Positions 23,823 to 32,950 are shown, counted from the first letter of the stretch. The stretch: 64,000 bases of DNA from Desulfobacterales bacterium (GCA_030066985.1 JASJAN010000005.1:1-64000); one strand, 5' to 3'. Made by a program: numbers and translations. The notes: generated by a model not told the origin, from the sequence alone.

Positions 23823-25270
23823 TATTTTCTCCAGAATTCCGGTACCACCAGTATAATAACCGTAAAAACTTCCAATCGGCCGAGTAACATACACCAGATG
23901 AGCAACCATTTGCCCAGATCCGGTATTTGAGCATAATTGCCCGCCGGTCCCACCAGACCGAAGCCGGGGCCAATATTGCCGATGCTGGCGGCGATGGCGG
24001 CAAATGATGTTGTAAAATCCACCCCCAAACCGGCCAAGGCCACCGAACTCAGGGCAAACAATCCCATATACAGCGCCAAAAAGCCGACCACGCTGCGCAT
24101 GACATCATCCGGCACAGTTTGGCCGCCGATTTTTATCGGCGAAACCGCCCGGGGGTGAATCAAGCCAAACAATTCCCGATAACAAAATTTAAAACACAGC
24201 ATGATTCGCAGGCATTTCATGCCGCCGCCTGTAGATCCAGCGGATGCGCCGATAAACATGCACAGCAAGAGGATCAACTGCGACATGGCCGGCCACAGGG
24301 TATAATCGGCTGTGGCAAAACCGGTGGTCGTAATAATGGATACCACCTGAAAAGTTCCATAGCGCAGTGCGTTGCCGATGCTGGTGTATACCGAGCCGTA
24401 TAGGTTAATCGTGACGACAATGGTCAGGAGCAGGACCGCCCCCAGGAAAAAACGGCACTCCGAGTCCCGCCAGAATGCAAGTGGTTTGCCCTTTAAAAAT
24501 TGATAGTGCAGGGAAAAGTTAATACCGGCCATCAACATGAAAAGAATAAAAACACTGTCAAAATAAATACTGTCAAAATGGGCTATGGATACATTTTTAG
24601 TGGAAAATCCGCCGGTGGGCATGGTTGTAAAGGTGTGGCAGAAGGCATCATATAAACTCATGCCCCCCAACAAAAGCAACACCGTCTGCACCAGTGATAT
24701 CAGGGCATATACCTTCCACAGGATCATGGCCGTTTCGCGAATACGGGGCTTGAGTTTATCCGGAACCGGGCTGGGGACTTCGGCTTTGTATAGCTGTATG
24801 CCCCCGACTCCTAAAAAGGGCAAAATGGCGACCGACAGTACGATGATACCCATGCCACCGAGCCACTGGATAAAACTGCGCCAGAAAAGAAGACCTTTTG
24901 AAACCGATTCAATGTCGGTCAATACCGATGCCCCGGTGGTGGTAAAACCTGAGACCGATTCAAAGACTGCGTCAACAAAACAATCGAGTCCACTGTCAAA
25001 ATAAAACGGCAAGGCCCCGAAGAGTCCTACGGCGGTCCAGCCGATGGCGACAATGGCCATGCCTTCCCGCTGACTGATGACCTCGGCTTTACTACTTCTA
25101 AAAATGAGGTGAAGACCCAAACCGCTGAACACGGTAATGCCAATGGACTTCAGCAGCGGCGCAACGCTCTGATCGCGGTAATACAGGCCAACGACAAGGG
25201 GAATCAACATCGTTAGCCCGAAAAAAAAGGACATCACCGCAACGGTGTTGAGGATATAGCGCCAGCGCAT
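23822..25270 (-). CDS. trkH: Trk-type potassium uptake channel subunit TrkH, copy 2
   Basis: A 482-residue membrane protein with four pore loops: TTTGASVLTD, PTGGFSTKN, TTTGFATAD and NIGPGFGLVG, the K+ filter glycines of the family. It starts at ATG 25270, directly next to the stop codon of trkA-2, so the two are translationally coupled and form a complete Trk system. Its stop codon lies in the arm of hairpin element B. Differences from copy 1 are spread along the whole length, so the two systems probably differ in affinity or regulation. Confidence 0.92.
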   Translation of the reverse strand: MRWRYILNTVAVMSFFFGLTMLIPLVVGLYYRDQSVAPLLKSIGITVFSGLGLHLIFRSSKAEVISQREGMAIVAIGWTAVGLFGALPFYFDSGLDCFVDAVFESVSGFTTTGASVLTDIESVSKGLLFWRSFIQWLGGMGIIVLSVAILPFLGVGGIQLYKAEVPSPVPDKLKPRIRETAMILWKVYALISLVQTVLLLLGGMSLYDAFCHTFTTMPTGGFSTKNVSIAHFDSIYFDSVFILFMLMAGINFSLHYQFLKGKPLAFWRDSECRFFLGAVLLLTIVVTINLYGSVYTSIGNALRYGTFQVVSIITTTGFATADYTLWPAMSQLILLLCMFIGASAGSTGGGMKCLRIMLCFKFCYRELFGLIHPRAVSPIKIGGQTVPDDVMRSVVGFLALYMGLFALSSVALAGLGVDFTTSFAAIAASIGNIGPGFGLVGPAGNYAQIPDLGKWLLIWCMLLGRLEVFTVIILVVPEFWRK

Positions 25271-26635
25271 CTAAAAATACTCCAGCTTCACGGAAAGAAG
25301 TTTTTCAATTTTGGGGATAGCTTCTTTTCTGGCAAAAATAATGACACGGTCATTGGGCTGGATGATGCTCTCGCCGGTTGGAATAATGATGGCGTCTTTG
25401 CGAATAATACCGGCCAGCATGGCCCCTTTGGGAAAGGCAATGTCACGCAGCGGTTTTTCAACAATATCAGATGTCTCCAAGGCAACCGCTTCAATGACCT
25501 CCGCCTGCTCCCCTTTGATGGAAATGGCGGATAGCACCTTGCCTTTGCGGATGTGCTGCAAAATGGTGTTGATGGCGGACAACCGCGGGCTGACGACCTG
25601 TTCGATACCAATGGCATTGGTCAGCGGAAAATAGCTGAATTTGCTGATACGAGTGATGGTTTTGCGCGCACCCATGCGTTGCGCCAGCAAAGATGCCAAA
25701 ATATTGGTTTCCTCATCATGGGTGAGGGTAATGACGATATCCATATCTTGGATATTTTCCTCTGAAAGCAGTTCTTGATCTGAGCCGTCTCCACTGAGCA
25801 CGATCGCCTTGTTCAGACGTTCGGCCAGGTAGGTGCACCGCTCCGGGTTTCGTTCTATGATCTTGCAGTAAATTGAATGTTCTTCCAATAACCGCGCCAG
25901 CCGATAACCGATACGTCCCCCCCCAACAATGAGGGCCCGCTTCAGGGGCTGGGCAATTTTATTAAAAAGCGAAAGCGTGTCTAATAGTTTGTCTTCTTCA
26001 CTGATGAAATAGACCAGATCCCCGGCCTTGATTTGATCGTCGCCTCTGGGGATAATAAATTCGTCTTCGCGGACCAGAGCGGCGATCAGCGGTCGGTCAT
26101 CTCCAAGGATCTTTGGCAGGTCTGAAAGCCGCGCACCGGCCAGCTCTGAATCATCTTCTAAGTTGACACCCACAAACTTAAGGCGGCCATCGGCAAACTC
26201 TCCGATATCAACTGCGCCCGGTACGCTCATCATGCGGTGGATGGTCTTTACCACTTCAATGTCCGGATTGATAATGGTGTCAATGTGCGGCGCAACCTCC
26301 CGAAAATTTCGGTGATAATTATCAAAATCAGCGTCACGGATTCTGGCCAGTTTCTTGGTAGAAGGTGACACAATATTGGCCACCAGGCAGGCTACCAGAT
26401 TCGTTTCGTCACTATTGGTGACCGCCAGCATGATTTCAGCGTTTTGTATGCCGGCCTCTTCTAAAACAACCGGGCTGCTGCCCGAGCCTCTGATGATCTG
26501 AACATCGAGATTATCAGAGACCCGTCGCAGTGCGTCCGGGTTTTTATCGAGGACCACCACATCCTTGTTTTCCAACGCCAAATGACTGGCAATGTGAAAT
26601 CCGACCTGCCCTGCGCCGACAATAATAATCTTCAA
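25271..26635 (-). CDS. trkA: Trk potassium uptake regulator TrkA, copy 2
   Basis: A 454-residue protein with two RCK units: MKIIIVGAGQVGFHIASHL at the N-terminus and ALIVGGGRIGYRLARLL in the middle, each followed by a TrkA_C domain. It gates the TrkH encoded immediately downstream. The start is a TTG at 26635, chosen because a strong GGGGAGGT lies 6 nt upstream and the Rossmann motif follows at once. It heads the trkA-trkH operon. Confidence 0.92.
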   Translation of the reverse strand: MKIIIVGAGQVGFHIASHLALENKDVVVLDKNPDALRRVSDNLDVQIIRGSGSSPVVLEEAGIQNAEIMLAVTNSDETNLVACLVANIVSPSTKKLARIRDADFDNYHRNFREVAPHIDTIINPDIEVVKTIHRMMSVPGAVDIGEFADGRLKFVGVNLEDDSELAGARLSDLPKILGDDRPLIAALVREDEFIIPRGDDQIKAGDLVYFISEEDKLLDTLSLFNKIAQPLKRALIVGGGRIGYRLARLLEEHSIYCKIIERNPERCTYLAERLNKAIVLSGDGSDQELLSEENIQDMDIVITLTHDEETNILASLLAQRMGARKTITRISKFSYFPLTNAIGIEQVVSPRLSAINTILQHIRKGKVLSAISIKGEQAEVIEAVALETSDIVEKPLRDIAFPKGAMLAGIIRKDAIIIPTGESIIQPNDRVIIFARKEAIPKIEKLLSVKLEYF

Positions 26636-26995
26636 GAAGTACCTCCCCGCGTTAGTAAGGATGGTAAAGTCGATTAAATCTCAAACAGCCGGAAATTAAA
26701 ATAGTAAGTTCCAGGCTTAAAATGACGATTCGGCCTGAGCTCCTCGCAGGCCAATCAATTCAGCGGCTTACGCCTTACACTAGTGTTTTGTACCTGTCAA
26801 TTATGTGCCGGTTTGGTTGCCCTTGTCAAACCGTTTGCCAAAAAACAAAAGCCACTTTAGCTTTTCTTCTTTAATCGACCAGTATAGAATCTATGGATTG
26901 TCAGAATTTAGATCAGTGAGGCAAAAAAAATGATGACAGGCAGGTATTTAAAATTTCATCCAGTCGTCGGGGCCGACTGGCAGCGTCAACACATC
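26636..26995. other. 360-bp gap between trkA-2 and the EcfT gene
   Basis: No convincing gene. The right edge (near 26960-26980) has a small hairpin CCAGTCG-N7-CGACTGG downstream of the EcfT stop on the minus strand, followed by A/T-rich sequence, which could be a weak terminator. The part nearest 26640-26800 should contain the trkA-2 promoter, but no clear hexamer pair stands out. A 38-codon frame from 26930 overlaps the EcfT gene antisense and is not supported. Confidence 0.4.
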
Positions 26996-27751
26996 TTAGA
27001 GGTGCAAAACCGAGCCGCTGATGGCGATCAGGACAACAAGGGCTAGCCAATCTTTTCGGGTTGCACATAAAATGGGGTCTGTTCGATCTTCAGAATAGCA
27101 GCGGGCCTCCATGGCAACGATTAACCTGTCGGCCTGCTCGAAAGTTCTGCGGATCAGGGGAATCCCCAAGCGTATCAGACGAGATAACGGATTTTTCCTG
27201 TTTTCCGAACAGCGGGCCCGCTGGGCTTCAGCGGTTTCTTTGGCCTGGTTAAAAATGACGGGTATAAATCGGACAATTAATCCCATCATGGTGGCAATAT
27301 GTTGGGCCGGTATAAGTCCAAACGGTTTCAGAAACCATTGCACGGCCGCTTTGATCTGCGAGGAGCGAGTCGTCAATACAAAAAGGTATCCCAGCAGTGC
27401 GATTGTGATCAGCCGCCAGCCAATGCGCAGACCCGCCACCAGTCCCTGCCGGGTAATTGCCACGGGCCCAAATTCAGCTAGGGTCATCCCGGGCGTGGTG
27501 AGCATACGGGAAATTAAGATCAACAGCAGCAAAATTAAAAACCAGCGAAACTCTTTAATCGCGGAGCGAAACGGCAGTCGCAAATGAACGCTCAGCGCCG
27601 TCAACAGAGTCGTGAGAATACCCAGTCCGACGAATCCAGCTCCTAAAGTGGCAAGGCTGATCAGGATCAAAAAAAGAATCTTAAAGCGCACGTCCAATTG
27701 GTACAGCACTGAAGTCCCAGCTTGAAAGCCAAAACTTGTCAGTTCAGCCAT
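26996..27751 (-). CDS. ECF transporter transmembrane subunit EcfT (BioN-like)
   Basis: A 251-residue membrane protein of the CbiQ/EcfT family. Several hydrophobic helices precede the coupling region with AEAQRARCSENRK and the later A-x-x-AR segment EARCYSEDRT; these Ala-Arg motifs are what the family uses to engage the ATPases. ATG 27751 is chosen because GGAGG lies 8 nt upstream; the longer frame has no support. It overlaps the end of the ATPase gene by 13 bp. With that ATPase and BioY it makes a biotin-specific ECF importer. Confidence 0.88.
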   Translation of the reverse strand: MAELTSFGFQAGTSVLYQLDVRFKILFLILISLATLGAGFVGLGILTTLLTALSVHLRLPFRSAIKEFRWFLILLLLILISRMLTTPGMTLAEFGPVAITRQGLVAGLRIGWRLITIALLGYLFVLTTRSSQIKAAVQWFLKPFGLIPAQHIATMMGLIVRFIPVIFNQAKETAEAQRARCSENRKNPLSRLIRLGIPLIRRTFEQADRLIVAMEARCYSEDRTDPILCATRKDWLALVVLIAISGSVLHL

Positions 27752-28488
27752 GAACGAACCTCCAGGCCCAGATGAGAAGCACAAGGTGCCCTGACGCCAT
27801 AAGTTTCAATGTCGCCAAGGATTTCAGCGGGTGCCCCATCTTTTACAATTTTTCCATTCTGCATAATCACGAGGCGGTCGGCGTGGGCAAGGACCTTTTC
27901 CAAATCATGGGTAATGACTATAATGGTGTGACCGCCTTGATGTAAGGCCAAAATCTGCTTGAGAACCTGTTTCACGCCCGGATAATCCAAACTGGCAAAG
28001 GGTTCATCAAAGACGATCACTTTGGGTTCCATTGCCAGAATACCGGCAATCGCCAGTCGCCGTTTTTCGCCGCCAGACAACATATGGGGTCGCCGATTCG
28101 CATAATCTTTCAGACCGACGGCCTCCAGTGCAGCAGACACGCGCGCATTGATTTGATCGACATCCAGTCGCAGATTTTCAGGGCCAAATGCCACATCGTC
28201 ACGAACCGTTTCACCAACGATTTGGCTGTCAGCATCCTGGAACATCATGCCCACCAGGCGTCTGGCCCGCAACAGATCTTTCTGAACCGAAACCCCCTCC
28301 ACAAAAACGCGCCCAGACGTAGGCTGCAGCAGTCCGTTTAAATGCCGGATAAGCGTCGTTTTACCGGAACCATTGGGACCAGCAACCACCACAAAAGCAC
28401 CGGCTTCAATATTCAGGTTAATCTGATCTAACCCCAGGGTACCATTTGAAAAACGGTGCTGAAGATTTTCAATTGCAATAATGTCCAT
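27739..28488 (-). CDS. ECF transporter ATPase EcfA (BioM-like)
   Basis: A 249-residue ABC ATPase with Walker A GPNGSGKTTLIRHLNG, Q-loop MMFQDADSQ, signature MLSGGEKRRLAIAG, Walker B VIVFDEPFASLD and switch histidine in VITHD. The Q-loop form MFQ(D/N)-P/A-D is typical of cobalt/biotin ECF ATPases. Only one ATPase gene is present in the module, as in BioMNY systems. It lies downstream of bioY across an 84-bp gap containing a palindromic repeat. Confidence 0.88.
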   Translation of the reverse strand: MDIIAIENLQHRFSNGTLGLDQINLNIEAGAFVVVAGPNGSGKTTLIRHLNGLLQPTSGRVFVEGVSVQKDLLRARRLVGMMFQDADSQIVGETVRDDVAFGPENLRLDVDQINARVSAALEAVGLKDYANRRPHMLSGGEKRRLAIAGILAMEPKVIVFDEPFASLDYPGVKQVLKQILALHQGGHTIIVITHDLEKVLAHADRLVIMQNGKIVKDGAPAEILGDIETYGVRAPCASHLGLEVRSWLN

Positions 28489-28498
28489 TTTTCCATTC

Positions 28499-28613
28499 CG
28501 AGTTGCGGGTTACGGGCTGCGAGTTACGGGTTACGAGTTGATGGATGCGTTTTTTGAATATCTGAATTCGACTTATTCTGAACTCGTAACCCGCAACGCG
28601 GAACCCGTAATAC
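28499..28613. repeat. Palindromic repeat of GGGTTACGAGTT words, overlapping the bioY 3' end
   Basis: The left part (from 28499, CGAGTTGCGGGTTACGGG and repeats) and the right part (28579-28613, ACTCGTAACCCGCAACGCGG) are inverted degenerate copies of the same words. The right arm encodes the last dozen or so residues of BioY and nearly reaches its stop codon. Confidence 0.7.
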
Positions 28614-29136
28614 TGATGACCGGCCGCAAGGCTTTGGCAATAGCGGCAGCAGCAGCAATTTTTAGCGCATCGCCAATCAAAAAGGGATACATGCCCAGCA
28701 CCAAAGTTTTTGCCAAAGACATTCCTGAGACGACTTTCAACCACAAAACGCCGCAGGCATATAATACCAGCGTTCCGCATATCATGGCCACAACATCGGT
28801 CATCCATCGCGGACGAGCATTATGCGCAATTTTGCCGATGATAAATACTGTCGGCAGATATCCGATCAGATAACCACCGGTCGGTCCAATCAAACGACCT
28901 ACGCCACCGAGCCCGCCGGCAAATACCGGCAAGCCGACAGCACCGGCCAGCAAATACACCCCCACACTCGCCAATCCCCAACGACTGCCCAGTAGCAGGC
29001 CGGCCAGAAAGACAAACATATTCTGAAGTACAATGGGAACCGGACCGATGGGAAGCGCTAAAAAAGCGCCCACTGCAGTTAACGCTGCAAATAAAGAGGC
29101 GTAAACCATCATGCGTAGTTGGTTCGATGCGCCCAT
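28573..29136 (-). CDS. bioY: Biotin transporter S-component BioY
   Basis: A 187-residue integral membrane protein with the BioY hallmarks near the N-terminus (ALTAVGAFLALPIGPVPI, then QNMFVFLAGLLLG) and the glycine-rich GPTGGYLIGY block. It binds biotin in the membrane and docks onto EcfT. ATG 29136 is used; a GTG at 29142 is also in frame. The last residues (ITGSALRVTSSE) are encoded by the arm of an intergenic palindrome, so the C-terminus appears to have been captured from a repeat. The gene heads bioY-ecfA-ecfT and follows birA on the same strand. Confidence 0.92.
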   Translation of the reverse strand: MGASNQLRMMVYASLFAALTAVGAFLALPIGPVPIVLQNMFVFLAGLLLGSRWGLASVGVYLLAGAVGLPVFAGGLGGVGRLIGPTGGYLIGYLPTVFIIGKIAHNARPRWMTDVVAMICGTLVLYACGVLWLKVVSGMSLAKTLVLGMYPFLIGDALKIAAAAAIAKALRPVISITGSALRVTSSE

Positions 29137-29192
29137 AATCACCGTTCCGTTTTATAGAAATACTATCCGAAGATGCCTTAAAATGAATAGTG

Positions 29193-29311
29193 CCTAAAAT
29201 GACTAAAATGATCTAAAATGCCTAAATTTAAAGTGTCGCTACGCTCCATCTGTTTAATAAAATGGACAGAATTCCTCAATTTTAGGCATTTTAGATCATT
29301 TTTAATTTTAG
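29193..29311. repeat. Palindromic repeat of CTAAAATG words between birA and bioY
   Basis: CTAAAATGATCTAAAATGCC and its surroundings (29193-29228) pair with GGCATTTTAGATCATTTTTA (29278-29311). About 50 nt of unrelated sequence forms the loop. Arms are built of the word CTAAAATG. Confidence 0.75.
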
Positions 29312-29377
29312 CTCATTTGTTGTTACTTGTAACTTTACCGGCAATGATTCCTCCGCGGAGGCTGATTTAAATAGGTT

Positions 29378-30304
29378 CTAATGACTTTGATGGAAACAGT
29401 CTCCGTAGTGGATCGTCTTTAGGGAGCCATCAGAACATTTCAAAATCAATGCACCGGTCTCGTCAACATCGACTGCCTTTCCGGTATAAATGTCACGGGT
29501 GGTTACCACCTTCACATCACGATTCAGGGTAACTGCCATTTGCTTCCACCGCTCAATCACATCCTCATGGGCCCCCGCTTGCATTTGCGCCTCAAATGAA
29601 TCCAGGTAGCGGGACAGGATCTCTTTTTTGGATACCTTGTATCCTAAAATCGTTTTAAGTGATGTCGCCGCCGGCTCTATTGGTGAAGGATCATTATTGA
29701 CGTTCAGACCGATCCCAATATTGATATACGACACCCGATCCGCCTCGGCATCTATTTCAGAAAGCATGCCGCAAATCTTGCGCTCATCGACCAAAAGATC
29801 ATTAGGCCATTTGACCCTGACATTTACCGCGAAAATGTCATTTATTACTCTGGCAAGGGTTAGTGAAGCTAAAAATCCAACCCTGAAACTTAAGACAGGC
29901 GGCAGTTCCGGCCGTAATACCATCGTAAAATACAGACCGCCCTTATCCGAAATCCATTGCCGGCTCAGCCGTCCCCGGCCGCTTGTCTGACAACCGGCAA
30001 TAACAGTTGTGAATTCAGGGCACCCCTTACGGGCAAGGTGTTTGGCCGCATCCATGGTAGAGGGCAATTCGGCATGATAAACTATTTTGTCTTCCCGACC
30101 GGCAAACTCCCATGGATAAGGCACATCAGGTGAATGATTCAAGCGGTACCCTTTGGCAGACGAAGTGATGTCATATCCGAGTGCTTGGAGCTGCTGGATA
30201 TGCTTCCAAACAGACACCCGCGTTATGCCCAGCTGTACGCTTAAGACCTGCCCCGAAATGGGACCCTCTTCTTTTTTCAATTTGGCCAGAATGCGCTTTT
30301 TCAT
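29378..30304 (-). CDS. birA: Bifunctional biotin-protein ligase and biotin-operon repressor BirA
   Basis: A 308-residue protein. The N-terminal winged helix (about 1-60, with ISGQVLSVQLGITRVSVWKH as the recognition region) marks it as a DNA-binding group II BirA. The ligase domain has the biotinyl-AMP loop SGRGRLSRQW and the conserved VKWPNDLLV and KICGMLSE. A C-terminal SH3-like domain completes it. It attaches biotin to carboxylase carrier proteins and, as the biotinyl-AMP complex, represses biotin genes. A candidate operator lies 18-45 bp upstream of its own start. Next to bioY, ecfA and ecfT it makes a self-contained uptake and use module. Confidence 0.93.
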   Translation of the reverse strand: MKKRILAKLKKEEGPISGQVLSVQLGITRVSVWKHIQQLQALGYDITSSAKGYRLNHSPDVPYPWEFAGREDKIVYHAELPSTMDAAKHLARKGCPEFTTVIAGCQTSGRGRLSRQWISDKGGLYFTMVLRPELPPVLSFRVGFLASLTLARVINDIFAVNVRVKWPNDLLVDERKICGMLSEIDAEADRVSYINIGIGLNVNNDPSPIEPAATSLKTILGYKVSKKEILSRYLDSFEAQMQAGAHEDVIERWKQMAVTLNRDVKVVTTRDIYTGKAVDVDETGALILKCSDGSLKTIHYGDCFHQSH

Positions 30305-30321
30305 ATTCGTTAGAATAAATG

Positions 30322-30349
30322 GTTAACTATTTAAATTGGGCAGGTTAAC
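30322..30349 (-). promoter_or_regulatory. Candidate BirA operator
   Basis: GTTAACT-N14-GGTTAAC forms a dyad with 6 of 7 complementary positions, matching the two-half-site, 14-15-nt-spacer layout known for BirA boxes (GTTAACC/GTAAACC halves). It lies just upstream of birA, which carries the winged helix needed to read it. Confidence 0.55.
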
Positions 30350-30395
30350 GAAATTAATACGGCGTGTCAATCGGAATGTGATTAGTAGGAAAGTG

Positions 30396-30525
30396 TTCAG
30401 GTGTCAGGGAATCTAAGATTAAAATCAGAAAACAACGAATACAATCGACCGTTATGGCTGATGAGTTGCAAGTGCTGAAAACTGGCCGCCGATGGCCTGA
30501 CACCTGACACCCGAAACCTGAAACC
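30396..30525. repeat. Palindromic repeat of CAGGTGTCAGG words
   Basis: TTCAGGTGTCAGG at 30396-30408 is matched in inverted orientation by CCTGACACCTGACACC (from 30496) and its tandem variants to 30525. The same words form the repeat at 43577-43723. The 235-bp gap between the acyltransferase and birA otherwise holds the birA operator. Confidence 0.7.
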
Positions 30526-30539
30526 TAAAGAAGGAGCCG

Positions 30540-31361
30540 TCAATCAGAATGAGTGCGAATCTCAACGCCCCAGGACGCTAAATTCTGAGCGATAAATTCA
30601 ACCACGCTGTTATGGGCGGCCTGCCCGTTGCCAACAACCGGGATGGGATTACCAAATTTAAAAAATATCGGCCGCTCGGGATAAACCGGACCGATATCTT
30701 TTACCCAGCGGCCACTGCCGTGAAAATCTGTTTTAAGCGCGATTGGTACCACCGGCACCCCGGATTTGCGCGCCAATTTTACGCCCAGCGTGTTAAATGA
30801 TTTCACGTCGAATGTGGTACTGCGGGTGGCCTGCGGAAAAACCACCACCGAGCATCCCTTCTGAATACGGCGTTGGCCTTCGTTCAAAACGATTTTTAGA
30901 TCTTCGCGGGGATTTTTACGGTGGACGGCGATAAAATCGAGGGCTTGCATCACCCAGCCGATGACCGGATAGTGCCGCAATTCGTCTTTGATGATAAAGG
31001 TGATGTCGGTATAAGGTAAGGTTAATGAAGGCAGAATAACGGTTTCAAGAATGCTCATATGATTGGCGATAAAGACCAGCGGGCCCTTATGGGTACTCAG
31101 GCCTTCAAGACCCGATACGGTCAGTCTTCCACCGGCGGACTCGGCGGCCTTCATACAGCTCAACGATGCGCGCAGCCATCTTTCATTATTTAAGGTCCCG
31201 CGTTTGCCCGCCAGGCCTTCTTTGAGAAACGCCAGGGCAATGCGCGCATAAAAAATATAGACCGGCCATCCCGGCACGTGTTTTGCCAACAAACGCCGTC
31301 GAAGCGGTGTCCGATAGCCGTGTTCGGTTGCGATCATCTGCCGGAATAAAGTTTCGTTCAT
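30540..31361 (-). CDS. 1-acyl-glycerol-3-phosphate acyltransferase family protein (PlsC-like)
   Basis: A 273-residue acyltransferase. The catalytic motif reads FIANHMSILET, so the usual N-H-x4-D has Glu instead of Asp, and the phosphate-binding block reads VVFPQATRSTTF instead of FPEGTRS. Later strands (GVPVVPIALKTD) follow the family. It is probably an acyl transfer enzyme of phospholipid or other lipid synthesis at the inner membrane. The altered FPQATRS suggests an acceptor other than lysophosphatidate. The start is ATG 31361. It stands between birA and mpl without obvious operon partners. Confidence 0.8.
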   Translation of the reverse strand: MNETLFRQMIATEHGYRTPLRRRLLAKHVPGWPVYIFYARIALAFLKEGLAGKRGTLNNERWLRASLSCMKAAESAGGRLTVSGLEGLSTHKGPLVFIANHMSILETVILPSLTLPYTDITFIIKDELRHYPVIGWVMQALDFIAVHRKNPREDLKIVLNEGQRRIQKGCSVVVFPQATRSTTFDVKSFNTLGVKLARKSGVPVVPIALKTDFHGSGRWVKDIGPVYPERPIFFKFGNPIPVVGNGQAAHNSVVEFIAQNLASWGVEIRTHSD

Positions 31362-31528
31362 TGGTGTTGGATTTTAAATACGGTGTTGCCCGAAAGCGCA
31401 AATCGTTTTTGGCCCCAAAAAGAACTCAGCGCTTCTGGCCGTCAGGATGTGTTTCGCTTATCCCATGTTCAGGTAGTGTCACCGTAATGGAAACAGCGGG
31501 GGAGTGTCAATTGAATATTTCAGAGAGG

Positions 31529-32950
31529 CTATAATCGGTCAAGCAGCTTGTCATGGATATTGTCAAAGCCGCCATTGGACATCACCAGTATAAGGTCGCC
31601 GGGAAGAGCACGCTGCACAAGGAATTCAATAATGGATTCTGTATCTTTGAAATAATGGGCATCCTGGCCGCGCTGCCTTAAGTCGGCAACAAGTTTTTCA
31701 GATGAAAATCTTTCAGCAACGGGGATTTTTTCCAATAACGGCGGTTGGCGAATACAGATCAGATCAGCAAAATCAAATGCCAACGGATAGACATCCTGAA
31801 AAATATCACGCATACTTGAGTTCGTGCGCGGCTCGAAAACGGCTATCAGGCGTGGGGGGCAATGAAATGATTTGACAGCAGCAACGGTTTCACGCACGGC
31901 CGTCGGGTGATGAGCAAAATCATCCATTACTGTTATTTGATTTTTGCGACCACGGATTTGCTGGCGGCGTTTAACACCTTCGAAGCTCTCCAGGGCCGCA
32001 GCCATGTCGGCAGGCGACATTCCCAAATTATCTGCGATGGCAATAACTGCCAGGGCATTGTACAAATTGTGATGGCCGACCATTTGCGTTTTAAAACGGC
32101 CAAAGGGATATCCGGCTTTCAGTACTTCAAATTTGCTCCAGACACCATCCCTCTGAATATCTCCCAGACGCCAGTTGGAACGATCGTCACTACCATAATA
32201 TTCGATTCGGCACTGGGCATCGGTAATAATGCGGCGGATATTTTCATCGGCATCAAATGCGAGCAGCAGACTGGCGGGTTTAAGCTGCGACAGAAATCGG
32301 CTAAATACCGCTTGAACATGATCAAGATCGCGGAAGATATCGGCATGGTCAAATTCGACACTGGTCAACACGGTTGCCGCCGGCTGATAGTGCATGAATT
32401 TGGGACCTTTGTCGAAAAAGGCCGTGTCGTATTCGTCGCCTTCGATAATGATAGTGTCGCCTTCACCCAATCGGTAGTTGCTTGCAAAGTTCTGCAAAAT
32501 GCCGCCGATCATAAACGACGGATCCAATCTGCCTTCATACAGCATCCAGGCCAAAATAGAAGCGGTGGTTGTTTTGCCGTGGGTTCCGGACACCAGAAGG
32601 GTTTTTTTATCACCAGCGAAAAAGTGGTTCAAGGCCTGGGGCATGGAGCAAAAGGGGATTCCCATTTGCCTCATTTTCTTCACTTCCGGGTTTTCGCGGA
32701 CAACGGCGTTACCTACAATGATCAGATCCGGCCCATAGGCGATATGGGCCGCATCGAATCCATCCTTTATGTGAATTCCCTGTTCTCGCAAAAAATCACT
32801 CATAGGCGGATAGACTTTTTGATCCGAGCCAGAAATTTCAAATCCCAGGCGTTTAAGCATACTTGCCAGCGCACCCATTCCGGTACCGCAGACGGCAATC
32901 AGATGGATTTTTCGCACGTGCTCAGGAATAACATTTTGACTTTCAGGCAT
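31529..32950 (-). CDS. mpl: UDP-N-acetylmuramate:L-Ala-gamma-D-Glu-meso-DAP ligase (murein tripeptide recycling)
   Basis: A 473-residue Mur ligase. The N-terminal glycine motif is IAVCGTGMGALASML, then the ATP loop VSGTHGKTTTASILAW, the ligase block IIIEGDEYDTAFFDKGPKFMHY and the C-terminal NGGFDNIH. IEGDEYDTAF distinguishes Mpl from MurC. It ligates recycled tripeptide to UDP-MurNAc in the cytoplasm. ATG 32950 is chosen with AGAGGG upstream; a TTG at 32968 would add six residues. It implies a DAP-type Gram-negative wall with murein recycling. Confidence 0.93.
   Translation of the reverse strand: MPESQNVIPEHVRKIHLIAVCGTGMGALASMLKRLGFEISGSDQKVYPPMSDFLREQGIHIKDGFDAAHIAYGPDLIIVGNAVVRENPEVKKMRQMGIPFCSMPQALNHFFAGDKKTLLVSGTHGKTTTASILAWMLYEGRLDPSFMIGGILQNFASNYRLGEGDTIIIEGDEYDTAFFDKGPKFMHYQPAATVLTSVEFDHADIFRDLDHVQAVFSRFLSQLKPASLLLAFDADENIRRIITDAQCRIEYYGSDDRSNWRLGDIQRDGVWSKFEVLKAGYPFGRFKTQMVGHHNLYNALAVIAIADNLGMSPADMAAALESFEGVKRRQQIRGRKNQITVMDDFAHHPTAVRETVAAVKSFHCPPRLIAVFEPRTNSSMRDIFQDVYPLAFDFADLICIRQPPLLEKIPVAERFSSEKLVADLRQRGQDAHYFKDTESIIEFLVQRALPGDLILVMSNGGFDNIHDKLLDRL

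Noticed and set aside
26930-27046. 38-codon plus-strand frame
   Set aside because: Antisense to the end of the EcfT gene, no similarity and no clear ribosome site.
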